This document shows positions 26,265-34,121 of a stretch of 58,032 nucleotides of DNA, piece by piece. The notes beneath the pieces were generated by a model. That model was not told the origin of the DNA and did not search any database. It saw only the letters and a list, made by a program, of their open reading frames with translations. Source of the DNA: UBA1381 sp964399965 (GTDB lineage: Bacteria; Bacillota; Clostridia; UBA1381). The position numbers and the translations under genes were made by a program. The DNA is taken from NCBI GenBank assembly GCA_964399965.1, contig CAYNRX010000010.1, forward strand, positions 1-58,032, given 5' to 3'. Numbering within the stretch: position 1 is the stretch's first letter; each line of letters opens with the position of its first letter.

Positions 26265-27490
26265 TGAAAAACTATGTTATAATAGGAGGCGGAATAGCGT
26301 CTCTTGGCTGTATAGACGGCATACGTTCAATGGATAAAGAGGGCAGGATAACTCTCATCTGCGGCGAAAATACTGCGCCTTATGCAAGGCCTCTGATATC
26401 GTACTATTTGGAAAACAAGACCGACTTTGAAAAAATGGCCTATCGCAGCCGGGCTTTTTATGAGGAAAACAATGTATGTGTGAAATACGGTGTAAAAGCC
26501 GAAAAGCTGGAAAACCATGAAGTAGTCTGCGACAACGGCGAGAGGATTGCGTATGATGAGCTGCTGGCAGCCACCGGCTCTTCTCCGTTCGTGCCTCCGA
26601 TAAAGGGGCTTGACACAGTGGAGAATCAATTCACATTCATGACGGAAGAGGATACTTTGGCAATAGAGCGGTCAGTTTCCAAAGATTCGCGTGTACTCAT
26701 AGTCGGTGCAGGGCTGATCGGTCTAAAATGTGCCGAGGGCTTGAAAGACCGGGTCAAAACAATAACCGTCTGTGATTTGGCCGATACAGTCCTTTCCAGC
26801 ATCCTGGACAAAGAATGCGCCGAGCCGGTAAAAATGAAATTGGAAGAAAACGGTATCCACTTTATGCTTGGCGATACAGCTGAGGAATTTTTCCCGCACA
26901 GTGCGAAGATGAAGAGTGGTGTGACGATCGAGTTTGACATCCTGATCATGGCGGTAGGAGTAAGGCCAAACGTGGCCGTTCTCAAAGATGCTGGAGCGGC
27001 AATTGGACGCGGAGTGCTTACGGATGAGAAAATGCATACGTCACTGCCGCATGTATATGCCGCCGGCGATCTGGTGGAATCTCTCGACATTTCAAGCGGA
27101 AACAAAAAGATCATGGCAATACTTCCCAATGCCTACATGGGAGGTTATTGTGCCGGGGTGAATATGGCAGGCGGCGACGAGGTGTTCGATAACCAGATAC
27201 CGATGAATTCTATAGGCTTTTTCGGATATCATATAATGAGCGCCGGAAGCTATGACGGCGAGCTTTACGAGGAAAAAGACAAAGAGCATATAAAAAAGCT
27301 CTATGTAAAAGACGGCCGCCTTACAGGCTTTATACTTATCGGGAATGTAGAAAAAGCGGGCATATATACATATCTCATACGCAACAGGATCCCTCTTGAT
27401 ACAATAGATTTTGACAGCGTAAAAAAAGATCCGCAACTTTTGGCATTTTCTAAAAATTATCGTAGAAAAAATCTGGGAGGTGTGATATAA
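26264..27490 (+). CDS. FAD/NAD(P)-dependent oxidoreductase subunit of the split glutamate synthase
   Basis: A pyridine-nucleotide-disulfide oxidoreductase fold without redox Cys pair: the FAD Rossmann motif IGGGIASLG near the start, the NAD(P) motif VGAGLIGLK at about 147 and the ATGSSP and VYAAGDLVE motifs. It resembles NADH:rubredoxin reductase and likely feeds electrons from NAD(P)H to the ferredoxin-like subunit. The one-base overlaps on both sides support an obligate complex. Confidence 0.87.
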   Translation: MKNYVIIGGGIASLGCIDGIRSMDKEGRITLICGENTAPYARPLISYYLENKTDFEKMAYRSRAFYEENNVCVKYGVKAEKLENHEVVCDNGERIAYDELLAATGSSPFVPPIKGLDTVENQFTFMTEEDTLAIERSVSKDSRVLIVGAGLIGLKCAEGLKDRVKTITVCDLADTVLSSILDKECAEPVKMKLEENGIHFMLGDTAEEFFPHSAKMKSGVTIEFDILIMAVGVRPNVAVLKDAGAAIGRGVLTDEKMHTSLPHVYAAGDLVESLDISSGNKKIMAILPNAYMGGYCAGVNMAGGDEVFDNQIPMNSIGFFGYHIMSAGSYDGELYEEKDKEHIKKLYVKDGRLTGFILIGNVEKAGIYTYLIRNRIPLDTIDFDSVKKDPQLLAFSKNYRRKNLGGVI

Positions 27491-28209
27491 TGCTTATAGA
27501 TGCAACTGGCCTTGATTTCAAGGCGCTTAACGAAAGGATCCGCCAAACCGACGATGATATAACTTTGGACGGTTGTATGGGACAGCGTTTCATTGCTGCC
27601 GGTATGGGCGAACGCAAGCTCGAGATAAACGGCGTGCCGGGAAATGCTCTGGGGGCATATCTAAACGGCGCGGTGATATGTGTGAACGGCAACGCGCAGG
27701 ACGCCGTAGGAGATACGATGAATGACGGGGAGATATATGTGCACGGCAATATCGGTGATGCGGCAGGCTACGCGATGCGGGGCGGACACATTTTTGTCAG
27801 AGATAACGCAGGCTACCGCGCCGGGATACATATGAAAGCATACAAGGAAAAACATCCAGCTCTGGTGATCGGCGGCTGCGCCGGCAGTTTCCTTGGAGAA
27901 TACCAGGCCGGGGGAACGATAGTCGTGTTGGGACTGGGAGACGCAAAAAGAAAGATCGTCGGAAATTATCCCTGTACCGGTATGCATGGAGGACAAATGT
28001 ATTTGCGCGGCACTTGCGAGGGTATACGGTTCCCCAGCCAGGTCACAACGCATATTGCAGATACCAAGGAGCGGCAGGAAATAGAAAAGCTAGTGGAAAG
28101 TTTCTGCAACGCTTTTGGTTTTGATATGGATACAGTGATGGATTCTCCTTTTACGGTCGTACTTCCCGATACAAAAAATCCTTTTAAGCAAATGTATGTT
28201 GCAAATTAA
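27490..28209 (+). CDS. Glutamate synthase GXGXG (domain 3) subunit
   Basis: This is the C-terminal right-handed beta-helix of GltB as a separate 239-residue protein. Repeated G-x-x-G-x-x-x-G turns are visible (GNIGDAAGYAMRGGHIFVRDNAGYR is split by repeats; GEYQAGGTIVVLGLG). In full-length GltB this domain is structural and helps form the ammonia tunnel. It completes the five-part enzyme. Confidence 0.9.
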   Translation: MLIDATGLDFKALNERIRQTDDDITLDGCMGQRFIAAGMGERKLEINGVPGNALGAYLNGAVICVNGNAQDAVGDTMNDGEIYVHGNIGDAAGYAMRGGHIFVRDNAGYRAGIHMKAYKEKHPALVIGGCAGSFLGEYQAGGTIVVLGLGDAKRKIVGNYPCTGMHGGQMYLRGTCEGIRFPSQVTTHIADTKERQEIEKLVESFCNAFGFDMDTVMDSPFTVVLPDTKNPFKQMYVAN

Positions 28210-28229
28210 AGAAAGAGCAGGTGAAGACT

Positions 28230-29441
28230 GTGATCTATACGGAGAAAGAAGTAATACAGTATGTAAACGAGGAAGACGTGAAATTTATCCGCCTTGCTTT
28301 CTGCGACGCTTTCGGCAACCAGAAGAATATTTCTATCATGCCGTGCGAGCTTGCCCGCGCATTCGAAAGCGGAATAGTAATAGATGCTTCGGCAATAACC
28401 GGGTTTAATGGGGAGGTTTATTCTGATCTTTTCCTGTTTCCCGATCCGTCGACTCTCGTTGTGCTTCCGTGGCGCCCCGACCATGGGCGGGTGGTGAGAA
28501 TGTTTTGCAGCATAAAATACCCCGATGGCAGGGAATTTGAGCTTGACAGCCGCAGGATACTGCGTGAAGCGGTCAAGACTGCACTTAAGGAGGGATATAC
28601 GTTCTCGTTCGGCTCAGAACTGGAATTTTATCTTTTCAATCGAGATGAGAACGGCAATCCTACCACTATCCCGCATGATCATGCGTGTTATATGGATATC
28701 GCTCCCATGGACAGGGGGGAAAATGTGCGCCGCGACATCTGCCTTACATTGGAGCGGATGGGGATAAAGCCGGAAAGCTCTCACCATGAAGAGGGACCGG
28801 GACAGAATGAGATCGATTTTCGCTTTTCCGACCCGATAACAGCGGCCGACAATTCTGTGACATTTCTTTCAGTAGTGAGGACGATAGCGGCGGTAAACGG
28901 TCTTTATGCCGACTTTTCTCCTAAGCCGATAGCCGATGAACCGGGCAACAGTTTTCATATAAATATTTCTGTTCACAGCACGAGAAACGAACGGGACACA
29001 TTGCCGTACGTTATTGGCGGACTAATGAACAGGATAGAGGATATGACGGTATTTTTGAATCCCACCGAAAATTCGTATAAGCGGTTTGGAAAGGACAAAG
29101 CGCCGAAATTTATCACCTGGTCTCCGGAGAACCGTTCCCAGCTTATCCGCATACCGGCGGCAAGCGGACAGTATAAGCGGATAGAGCTGCGCTCTCCGGA
29201 TCCGGAGGCCAATCCGTATTTGGCGTATGCGCTTATAATATATGCTTCTTTAGAAGGCCTTATAAACCGGGAGCTGCCGCCGGAGGCTTCAAACCTGAAC
29301 CTATTTGCGTTATCTGCCGAGGATCTGGAACGATATAAAAAGCTGCCGGAGAATCTTATTGAGGCAAGGCAAAGAGCAAAAAGCAGCGATTTCATAAAGA
29401 AATATCTGCCCCGTTCGATGATAAAAAATTACTGTAAATAA
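28230..29441 (+). CDS. glnA: Type I glutamine synthetase, short form
   Basis: The 403-residue chain has GSI motifs: FGSELEFYLF, GPGQNEIDFRF, NSFHINIS and the ATP/glutamate-site segment RIPAASGQYKRIELRSPDPEANPYLAYALI. It is shorter than the usual 440-470. The GTG at 28230 is chosen because AGGTG lies 6 bases before it and family members begin MxYTxxEV; a GTG at 28221 is also in frame. It lies 20 bases after the GXGXG gene, making a GS/GOGAT operon. With glnN, the cell has two glutamine synthetases under divergent control; this one might also be a regulatory or gamma-glutamyl paralogue. Confidence 0.85.
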   Translation: MIYTEKEVIQYVNEEDVKFIRLAFCDAFGNQKNISIMPCELARAFESGIVIDASAITGFNGEVYSDLFLFPDPSTLVVLPWRPDHGRVVRMFCSIKYPDGREFELDSRRILREAVKTALKEGYTFSFGSELEFYLFNRDENGNPTTIPHDHACYMDIAPMDRGENVRRDICLTLERMGIKPESSHHEEGPGQNEIDFRFSDPITAADNSVTFLSVVRTIAAVNGLYADFSPKPIADEPGNSFHINISVHSTRNERDTLPYVIGGLMNRIEDMTVFLNPTENSYKRFGKDKAPKFITWSPENRSQLIRIPAASGQYKRIELRSPDPEANPYLAYALIIYASLEGLINRELPPEASNLNLFALSAEDLERYKKLPENLIEARQRAKSSDFIKKYLPRSMIKNYCK

Positions 29442-29446
29442 GCCGG

Positions 29447-29519
29447 ATAATTGAAAAATGCGACAGCATTTTTCAATAGTTTCCTTATTCTGGGAAGTTC
29501 GAGGATAAAGCCCTCGAAT
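29447..29519 (+). repeat. Palindromic 73-bp direct repeat, unit 1
   Basis: It contains a 12-bp hairpin with GACA loop (29450-29461 with 29466-29477), the constant spacer TTTCCTTATTCTGGG, and a 7-bp hairpin (29498-29504 with 29512-29518). About 85 percent identical to the unit at 29541, at 94-base period. Confidence 0.8.
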
Positions 29520-29540
29520 CTCAATTAATATATATGCTAG

Positions 29541-29613
29541 ATAATTGTAAAACGCGACAGCGTTTTACAATTATTTCCTTATTCTGGGGAGCTCGAGGGT
29601 GAAACCCTCGAAT
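29541..29613 (+). repeat. Palindromic 73-bp direct repeat, unit 2
   Basis: A 15-bp hairpin with GACA loop (29541-29555 with 29560-29574) and a 7-bp hairpin (29593-29599 with 29605-29611). Relative to unit 1, two stem pairs change on both arms (A-T to T-A and T-A to C-G), keeping the helix. Confidence 0.8.
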
Positions 29614-29619
29614 TACAAT

Positions 29620-29748
29620 CAATTTTTGACGACATGCGCGTCAAAAATTGCGAAAATAAAAGTTTCAGCGGTCTTTAGACCGCCAATCAACGGAACTTTT
29701 ATTTTCTTCATTAGCAAGCAATCAATTGCGAAAAGGTTTCGCAATTGA
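29620..29748. repeat. Three further palindromes completing the 29442-29782 cluster
   Basis: The 341-base gap between glnA and the ANTAR gene is almost all inverted repeats. After the two 73-bp units come a 12-bp stem (29620-29631 with 29639-29650), a compound hairpin (29652-29666 with 29692-29706, with an inner 6-bp stem 29668-29673/29678-29683 and TTTA loop), and family A copy 2 (29722-29733 with 29737-29748). None has a T run directly after its 3' arm except the compound one, which ends in ATTTTC. No promoter is evident here. Confidence 0.75.
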
Positions 29749-29782
29749 CTAAATATATATGCGATAAGGAGGAGAGCGGGCT

Positions 29783-30370
29783 ATGCTTTTCAAGGATTAT
29801 ACCTACAGCGTTCTTGTTGTATCCTCTTCTGCAAAATTTACATCAAGCCTGATGCCGCTTCTGCCTATAAATGAGTTTGGGCCTATCGATACGGCGAAGA
29901 ATTTCGGCGAAGCCCGCAGAAAGCTTTTGGAACGGGATTTTGACATCGTACTTATAAATACACCGCTCACAGATGACTTCGGAATGAGACTGGCATTGGA
30001 TATAGCGGCGGATTCAAGAAGCGGCGTGTTGATGTTTATCAAAAACGATATGTACGATGAAGTGACCGATAAAGTTATTGATTACGGGGTATACACATTA
30101 TCCAAACCGGTCTCGGTATCGCTTTTGCATCAGCTGCTGAAGAATATGTACGCGGTGCAGGAGCGTTTTAGGCGGATAGAGAAAAAGAATGAAACGCTTG
30201 AAGAAAAGATGGAAGAGATACGCATTGTAAACCATGCTAAATGGGCATTAATAAAGAACATGAATGTATCTGAGGATGAAGCTCACCGGGCGATAGAGAA
30301 GCAGGCGATGGATACCAGACGAACAAAACGAGAGGTTGCCGAATCAATAATCAAGCTGTACGGGGGATAA
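29783..30370 (+). CDS. ANTAR-domain antiterminator with pseudo-receiver
   Basis: The first 120 residues fold like a response-regulator receiver, but the phosphorylated Asp position holds N59 (VLINTPL), while K108 is kept, so phosphorylation is unlikely. A coiled coil (about 125-147) leads to the ANTAR domain (about 139-193; NHAKWALIKNMNVSEDEAHRAIEKQAM), which binds pairs of RNA hairpins with hexaloops and prevents terminator formation. ANTAR regulators linked to glutamine synthetase are known in clostridia. Here it follows the GS/GOGAT operon, and matching hairpins occur in both divergent leaders. AAGGAGG lies 10 bases before ATG. Confidence 0.88.
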   Translation: MLFKDYTYSVLVVSSSAKFTSSLMPLLPINEFGPIDTAKNFGEARRKLLERDFDIVLINTPLTDDFGMRLALDIAADSRSGVLMFIKNDMYDEVTDKVIDYGVYTLSKPVSVSLLHQLLKNMYAVQERFRRIEKKNETLEEKMEEIRIVNHAKWALIKNMNVSEDEAHRAIEKQAMDTRRTKREVAESIIKLYGG

Positions 30371-30377
30371 CAAAACT

Positions 30378-30426
30378 GCTGCTGTTTTGCGGGCGGAACG
30401 CACGCTATACAGCAGCTTTTATTTTT
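30378..30426 (+). terminator. Intrinsic terminator after the ANTAR gene
   Basis: An 8-bp stem (30378-30385 with 30409-30416) with inner pairing is followed by TTTTATTTTT. Confidence 0.75.
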
Positions 30427-30440
30427 ACCATCCAAAATAC

Positions 30441-30468
30441 TTGACAGAATAAAATCAAATGATATAAT
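30441..30468 (+). promoter_or_regulatory. Sigma-A promoter of the DUF3089 lipoprotein gene
   Basis: Perfect TTGACA (30441-30446) and TATAAT (30463-30468) with a 16-base spacer. The leader holds a hairpin (30487-30493 with 30504-30510) of unknown use. Confidence 0.8.
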
Positions 30469-30541
30469 AAACTTAAGACAAGATTAACGGCGATTTCTGG
30501 AAGTCGCCGTAAAAGCAATAATAAAGGAACAGGAGGACATT

Positions 30542-31537
30542 ATGAGTTATAACATTAGGACAGCAACAAAATTCCCGGTAAAGATGATATGTATCTTAAT
30601 GGCGGTGGCAGCGGCGGCAATGGCTCTTAGCGGCTGTTCGGGAGTGGATTATGCAAAAAGCGAGAATTGGGCGTATGTGGCGGAGGACAGAACAAAGGAC
30701 GTTGATCTCTTCATCATATGCCCAACGGTTGATCTGGGGGAGGGAGACCGGTTTAATATGGAGCTGGATGACGCGGACATCAAAGAATCGTTTGTAGGTG
30801 CGCTTAATATGGAACTTGGCATATATGATAGCAGCTGTGATGTTTATGCGCCGTATTACCGGCAGATGACACTTTCGGGATATAATACCGAAAAGGAGAA
30901 TGAATATTTGGATATTGCCTACAGTGATGTGAAAGATGCGTTTACATATTATTTCGAGCATTACAATAACGGCCGCCCCTTTGTCCTAGCAGGCTTTTCC
31001 CAGGGATCGCAGCTGGCACTCAGGCTTATGAAGGATATGTTTGATGACGAGAAATATTCCAACGGATTGGTTGCTGCATATCTTATAGGATGGAGAGTTA
31101 CCGAACAGGATATTGAGGAAGCTCCGTGGCTGAAAATGGCCGAGGGCGAGACCGATACCGGATGTATAGTTTCTTTCAATAGCGAGGCGGTAGACGTTGA
31201 TTCATCGTTTATCGTTCCTGCGGGTGTGAAGTCCCTGTCAATCAATCCTCTGAATTGGCGCACGGATGAAACACCGGCGTCAGCCTCAGAAAACAAAGGA
31301 GCCTGCTTTACTGATTATTACGGGGAAATCGTGCGGGAGGTGCCGGAGCTTACAGGCGCATACCTCGACGTTGAGCGCGGGACGCTCAAGGTGCCAGACG
31401 TCTCTCCGGAGGAATATCCGCCGACGCTTGACCTATTCGGTGACGGGGAGTATCACGTTTACGACTATCAATTCTTCTACAGAAATTTACAAGAAAACGT
31501 TGCCGCTCGCGTTGAGAGCTATATGCAAGGAAATTAA
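30542..31537 (+). CDS. DUF3089-type alpha/beta-hydrolase lipoprotein
   Basis: A lipoprotein signal peptide ends in the lipobox LSGC with C32 as the lipidated residue. The mature part has the nucleophile elbow G151-F-S153-Q-G-S, an early ICPTVDL strand and the segment VYAPYYRQ, as in the DUF3089 hydrolase family. It is therefore probably a membrane-tethered extracytoplasmic esterase of unknown substrate. CAGGAGG lies just upstream of ATG. It is a single-gene unit bounded by its own promoter and terminator. Confidence 0.8.
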   Translation: MSYNIRTATKFPVKMICILMAVAAAAMALSGCSGVDYAKSENWAYVAEDRTKDVDLFIICPTVDLGEGDRFNMELDDADIKESFVGALNMELGIYDSSCDVYAPYYRQMTLSGYNTEKENEYLDIAYSDVKDAFTYYFEHYNNGRPFVLAGFSQGSQLALRLMKDMFDDEKYSNGLVAAYLIGWRVTEQDIEEAPWLKMAEGETDTGCIVSFNSEAVDVDSSFIVPAGVKSLSINPLNWRTDETPASASENKGACFTDYYGEIVREVPELTGAYLDVERGTLKVPDVSPEEYPPTLDLFGDGEYHVYDYQFFYRNLQENVAARVESYMQGN

Positions 31538-31543
31538 GACAAT

Positions 31544-31590
31544 ACGGACTGAGCCCGGAGCATCATCCGGACTCAGTCCGTAAAATTTTT
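31544..31590 (+). terminator. Intrinsic terminator after the lipoprotein gene
   Basis: A 10-bp stem (31544-31553 with 31572-31581) with an inner CCGG pairing is followed by AAAATTTTT. Confidence 0.75.
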
Positions 31591-31610
31591 CAAATTTTTA
31601 TAAAAACCTA

Positions 31611-31639
31611 TTGACAAATACCAAATTGTATGATATTAT
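31611..31639 (+). promoter_or_regulatory. Sigma-A promoter of trpB2
   Basis: TTGACA (31611-31616) and TATTAT (31634-31639), 17-base spacer. The expected start is near 31646, exactly where the triplet array begins. Confidence 0.75.
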
Positions 31640-31644
31640 AGTAA

Positions 31645-31692
31645 CAGATTAGATGAGTTTAGATTTTTATAGATGAGCAGAGCTGAGTTATT
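31645..31692 (+). promoter_or_regulatory. TRAP-like (G/U)AG triplet array in the trpB2 leader
   Basis: Triplets begin at 31645 (CAG), 31650 (TAG), 31655 (GAG), 31660 (TAG), 31670 (TAG), 31675 (GAG), 31680 (GAG) and 31685 (GAG). Every one is on an exact 5-base period; only the 31665 position (TTT) breaks it. Series of (G/U)AG with 2-3 base spacers are the binding site of the tryptophan-activated TRAP protein of bacilli. No TRAP gene is in the window. Confidence 0.55.
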
Positions 31693-31743
31693 TAATATGG
31701 TTTTGTATGTTTTGCTCTATCTGTATTCGGATAGAGTTTTTTT
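31671..31743 (+). terminator. trpB2 leader attenuator: terminator and competing antiterminator
   Basis: The terminator is a 9-bp stem (31715-31723 with 31728-31736, tetraloop TATT) followed by seven T. Its 5' arm can instead pair with the triplet array: AGAGC 31679-31683 with GCTCT 31714-31718, and AGAT 31671-31674 with ATCT 31719-31722. A protein bound to the triplets would favour termination. In addition 31653-31661 is complementary to 31743-31751. Confidence 0.65.
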
Positions 31744-31788
31744 AAACTCATTTGTCTGAAATTCAAAAACAGAAAGGACATGAGAACC

Positions 31789-33162
31789 ATGAGCAAGATC
31801 CCTTACAAAATTTTTCTGGACGAAAACGAGATGCCGAAAACGTGGCATAATGTCAGAGCGGCGATGAAAGAGCTTCCTGATCCGTTTATAAATCCCGCGA
31901 CCGGAAAGCCTTGTACAGCTGAGGATCTGAAATCGGTATTCTGCGACGACCTTATCGCGCAGGAACTGAATACTACTGATGAATTTATCGAGATACCGGA
32001 GGAAATACGGGCATTTTATAAGATGTACCGTCCCTCGCCGCTTGTAAGAGCTTATAACCTGGAAAAGGCACTGGGGACTCCGGCTAAGATATATTATAAA
32101 TTTGAAGGAAATAACACCTCCGGCTCGCATAAGCTAAATTCAGCGGCGGCTCAAGTGTATTACGCAAAGAAGCAGGGGCTTACACACCTTACAACGGAGA
32201 CCGGAGCCGGCCAGTGGGGAACAGCTTTGGCGATGGCCTGTGCATTTTACGGAGTAGATCTAAAGGTCTACATGGTAAAGGTATCTGCGGAACAGAAGCC
32301 GCATAGAAAAGCGGTCATAAAAACGTACGGCGGCGAGGTTATACCGTCGCCTTCCGATACGACTGAAGTTGGCAGAAAGATACTGGCTGAAAATCCAAAC
32401 ACAGGCGGTTCCCTGGGCTGTGCTATATCCGAAGCAATGGAAACAGCGGTCAAGACCGAGAATTGCCGCTATGTTCTCGGCAGTGTATTGAACCATGTAC
32501 TGCTTCACCAATCAGTGATCGGGCAGGAGGTCTATACGGCTTGTGAGAAATATGATATAAATCCCGATATCATTATCGGCTGCGCCGGCGGAGGCTCAAA
32601 TCTTGGCGGACTTATCTCGCCATTTATGGCCGACTATATCCGCGGTAAAAGAGATATTGATTTCGTAGCTGTAGAGCCGGCATCGTGTCCATCGCTCACC
32701 AGAGGACGATATGCGTTTGATTTTGGCGATACGGGAAAGACCACTCCTCTTATGAGAATGTACACTCTGGGAAGTGGCTTTATCCCTTCTCCTAATCACG
32801 CAGGAGGCTTGAGATACCACGGGATGTCGCCGATACTTTCTAAACTGTATCATGATGGTTATATGAGAGCCGTTTCCTACGAGCAGACGAAAGTATTCGA
32901 TGCAGCAGTATATTTTGCCAGAATCGAGGGAACGCTTCCTGCTCCGGAATCATCACATGCTATCCGTGCAGCTATCGATGAGGCTATTCGCTGCAAGGAA
33001 ACCGGCGAGGAAAAGACGATACTCTTCGGTCTTACCGGAACGGGTTATTTTGATATGACCGCTTACGAGGCTTACCTTAACGGCACAATGACAGACTACG
33101 TGCCTACCGATGAGGATTTGCAAAAGGGCTTTGATTCGCTTCCGTCTGTTGATGTTGACTGA
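31789..33162 (+). CDS. trpB: Stand-alone tryptophan synthase beta chain-like protein (TrpB2)
   Basis: A 457-residue fold-type II PLP enzyme of the TrpB2 group, with the PLP lysine in SGSHKLNSA, the E-T-GAGQWG segment, the phosphate-binding loop GCAGGGSNLGG and SSHAIRAAIDEA near the end. It should condense indole and serine to tryptophan. No trpA or other trp gene is nearby. ATG at 31789 is chosen because AAAGGA is about 10 bases before it; the ATG at 31780 is only one base away from that site. The unusual leader suggests control by tryptophan level. Confidence 0.9.
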   Translation: MSKIPYKIFLDENEMPKTWHNVRAAMKELPDPFINPATGKPCTAEDLKSVFCDDLIAQELNTTDEFIEIPEEIRAFYKMYRPSPLVRAYNLEKALGTPAKIYYKFEGNNTSGSHKLNSAAAQVYYAKKQGLTHLTTETGAGQWGTALAMACAFYGVDLKVYMVKVSAEQKPHRKAVIKTYGGEVIPSPSDTTEVGRKILAENPNTGGSLGCAISEAMETAVKTENCRYVLGSVLNHVLLHQSVIGQEVYTACEKYDINPDIIIGCAGGGSNLGGLISPFMADYIRGKRDIDFVAVEPASCPSLTRGRYAFDFGDTGKTTPLMRMYTLGSGFIPSPNHAGGLRYHGMSPILSKLYHDGYMRAVSYEQTKVFDAAVYFARIEGTLPAPESSHAIRAAIDEAIRCKETGEEKTILFGLTGTGYFDMTAYEAYLNGTMTDYVPTDEDLQKGFDSLPSVDVD

Positions 33163-33182
33163 TAAAAGTTCTCTGTTATATA

Positions 33183-33224
33183 AATATCCGGGTTTTTCCG
33201 TTTATGGAAAGCCCGGATATTTTT
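33183..33224 (+). terminator. Intrinsic terminator after trpB2
   Basis: A 10-bp stem (33183-33192 with 33212-33221) with inner TTTCC/GGAAA pairing and a T run to 33224. It lies between convergent genes and may also serve the AraC gene on minus. Confidence 0.8.
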
Positions 33225-33241
33225 ATGTCGTTAAAATATTT

Positions 33242-34063
33242 TCATTTGAATCTTCTGCGGAAATCTGACGGTGAAAAAACGGTATAGGCCTTAAAATCCT
33301 TCGATAGCTTTTGCAGGCTTGAATAGCCTATTTTATTTGGTATGTATAATATTTTGGTATCCGAATACAAAAGCTCATGCTTGGCAGCCTCCAGCCGTGC
33401 TATTTTTACGTATTTGGCCGGTGTTGTGCCGAAATGTGATTTGAAAACATCTATGAAATATTTTTCATTAAATCCCATCTTGTTCGCAAGAACCTTGACC
33501 GAAAGCGTCCCATCAATATTTTTTTCTATAAAATCCTTAACCGTGTCAGCAAATGCGTTGTCATGTTTTTTCAAGCTCGCCGACTGTACATTGTTCTCAA
33601 GAAACATCGATACAAGTTCGATAAGTGCTGCTTTTATGCGCATTGCAGAATATACAGTATTAGTAAGATGAAGCTCGTTGAGCAGAACAAACAGCCCCAG
33701 CGCACGGGAGGGATCATCAAGCTCTATCATGTATGGGAAATCAACGATGTCAAAAAGCGATATCCCGTCAAAGTGCATTTGAAAATCACACCAGTATTTA
33801 TTATAACAGCTTTCGTTTTCAGAGCAGAGCGATACTATAGAGTTTTTGGGCAAGAGCACCATGTTATTTTTCTTTGGATATATCTCTTCGCCGTTTATTG
33901 TGATTCTGCCCTTTCCTTCAAGGATAAGATATATACAATCCCTGCGGCGTTTGTGAGGGCCTCGCGACCAATCCGGACATAGCCCATGATCTATAAGGAT
34001 AAACTCTGTTTGCAGCTTTGATATTTTTTGATTGAGAACCATGTTTTTGCTGTGGACGTCCAT
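33242..34063 (-). CDS. AraC-family regulator (divergent to the GH95 gene)
   Basis: An N-terminal cupin-like sensing domain (about 20-110; LEGKGRITINGEEIYPKKNNMVLLP) is followed by two helix-turn-helix motifs at the C-terminus (about 175-273; VLANKMGFNEKYFIDVFKSH and IGYSSLQKLSKDFKAYT). The 273-residue length and cupin suggest a sugar sensor. GGAGGT precedes ATG. It is divergent from the giant SASA-GH95 gene, whose upstream region has 21-22 bp phased repeats, so it is the likely activator of that gene. Confidence 0.88.
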   Translation of the reverse strand: MDVHSKNMVLNQKISKLQTEFILIDHGLCPDWSRGPHKRRRDCIYLILEGKGRITINGEEIYPKKNNMVLLPKNSIVSLCSENESCYNKYWCDFQMHFDGISLFDIVDFPYMIELDDPSRALGLFVLLNELHLTNTVYSAMRIKAALIELVSMFLENNVQSASLKKHDNAFADTVKDFIEKNIDGTLSVKVLANKMGFNEKYFIDVFKSHFGTTPAKYVKIARLEAAKHELLYSDTKILYIPNKIGYSSLQKLSKDFKAYTVFSPSDFRRRFK

Positions 34064-34121
34064 TGCTGCACCTCCTATTCAGCATGTATTATACAATACA
34101 ACGATCCGGCCGTGAATATAA

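Noticed and set aside
29620..29748. Additional ANTAR target hairpins within the palindrome cluster
   Set aside because: Checked for six-base loops with A1 and G4; the loops found are GACA, TGAAA, TTTA, AGG and seven-base loops, so they do not fit.
29441..29782. CRISPR array
   Set aside because: The repeats are 73 bp, only two copies, diverged and palindromic throughout; no regular spacers and no cas genes.
31677..31763. Possible 28-codon leader peptide before trpB2
   Set aside because: An ATG near 31674 opens a frame, but there is no ribosome site and no Trp codons, so classic translation-based trp attenuation is not supported; the triplet phase explains the sequence better.
31600..31788. 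T-box riboswitch before trpB2
   Set aside because: No conserved T-box segment (AGGGTGGNACCGCG-like) is present and the leader is too short.
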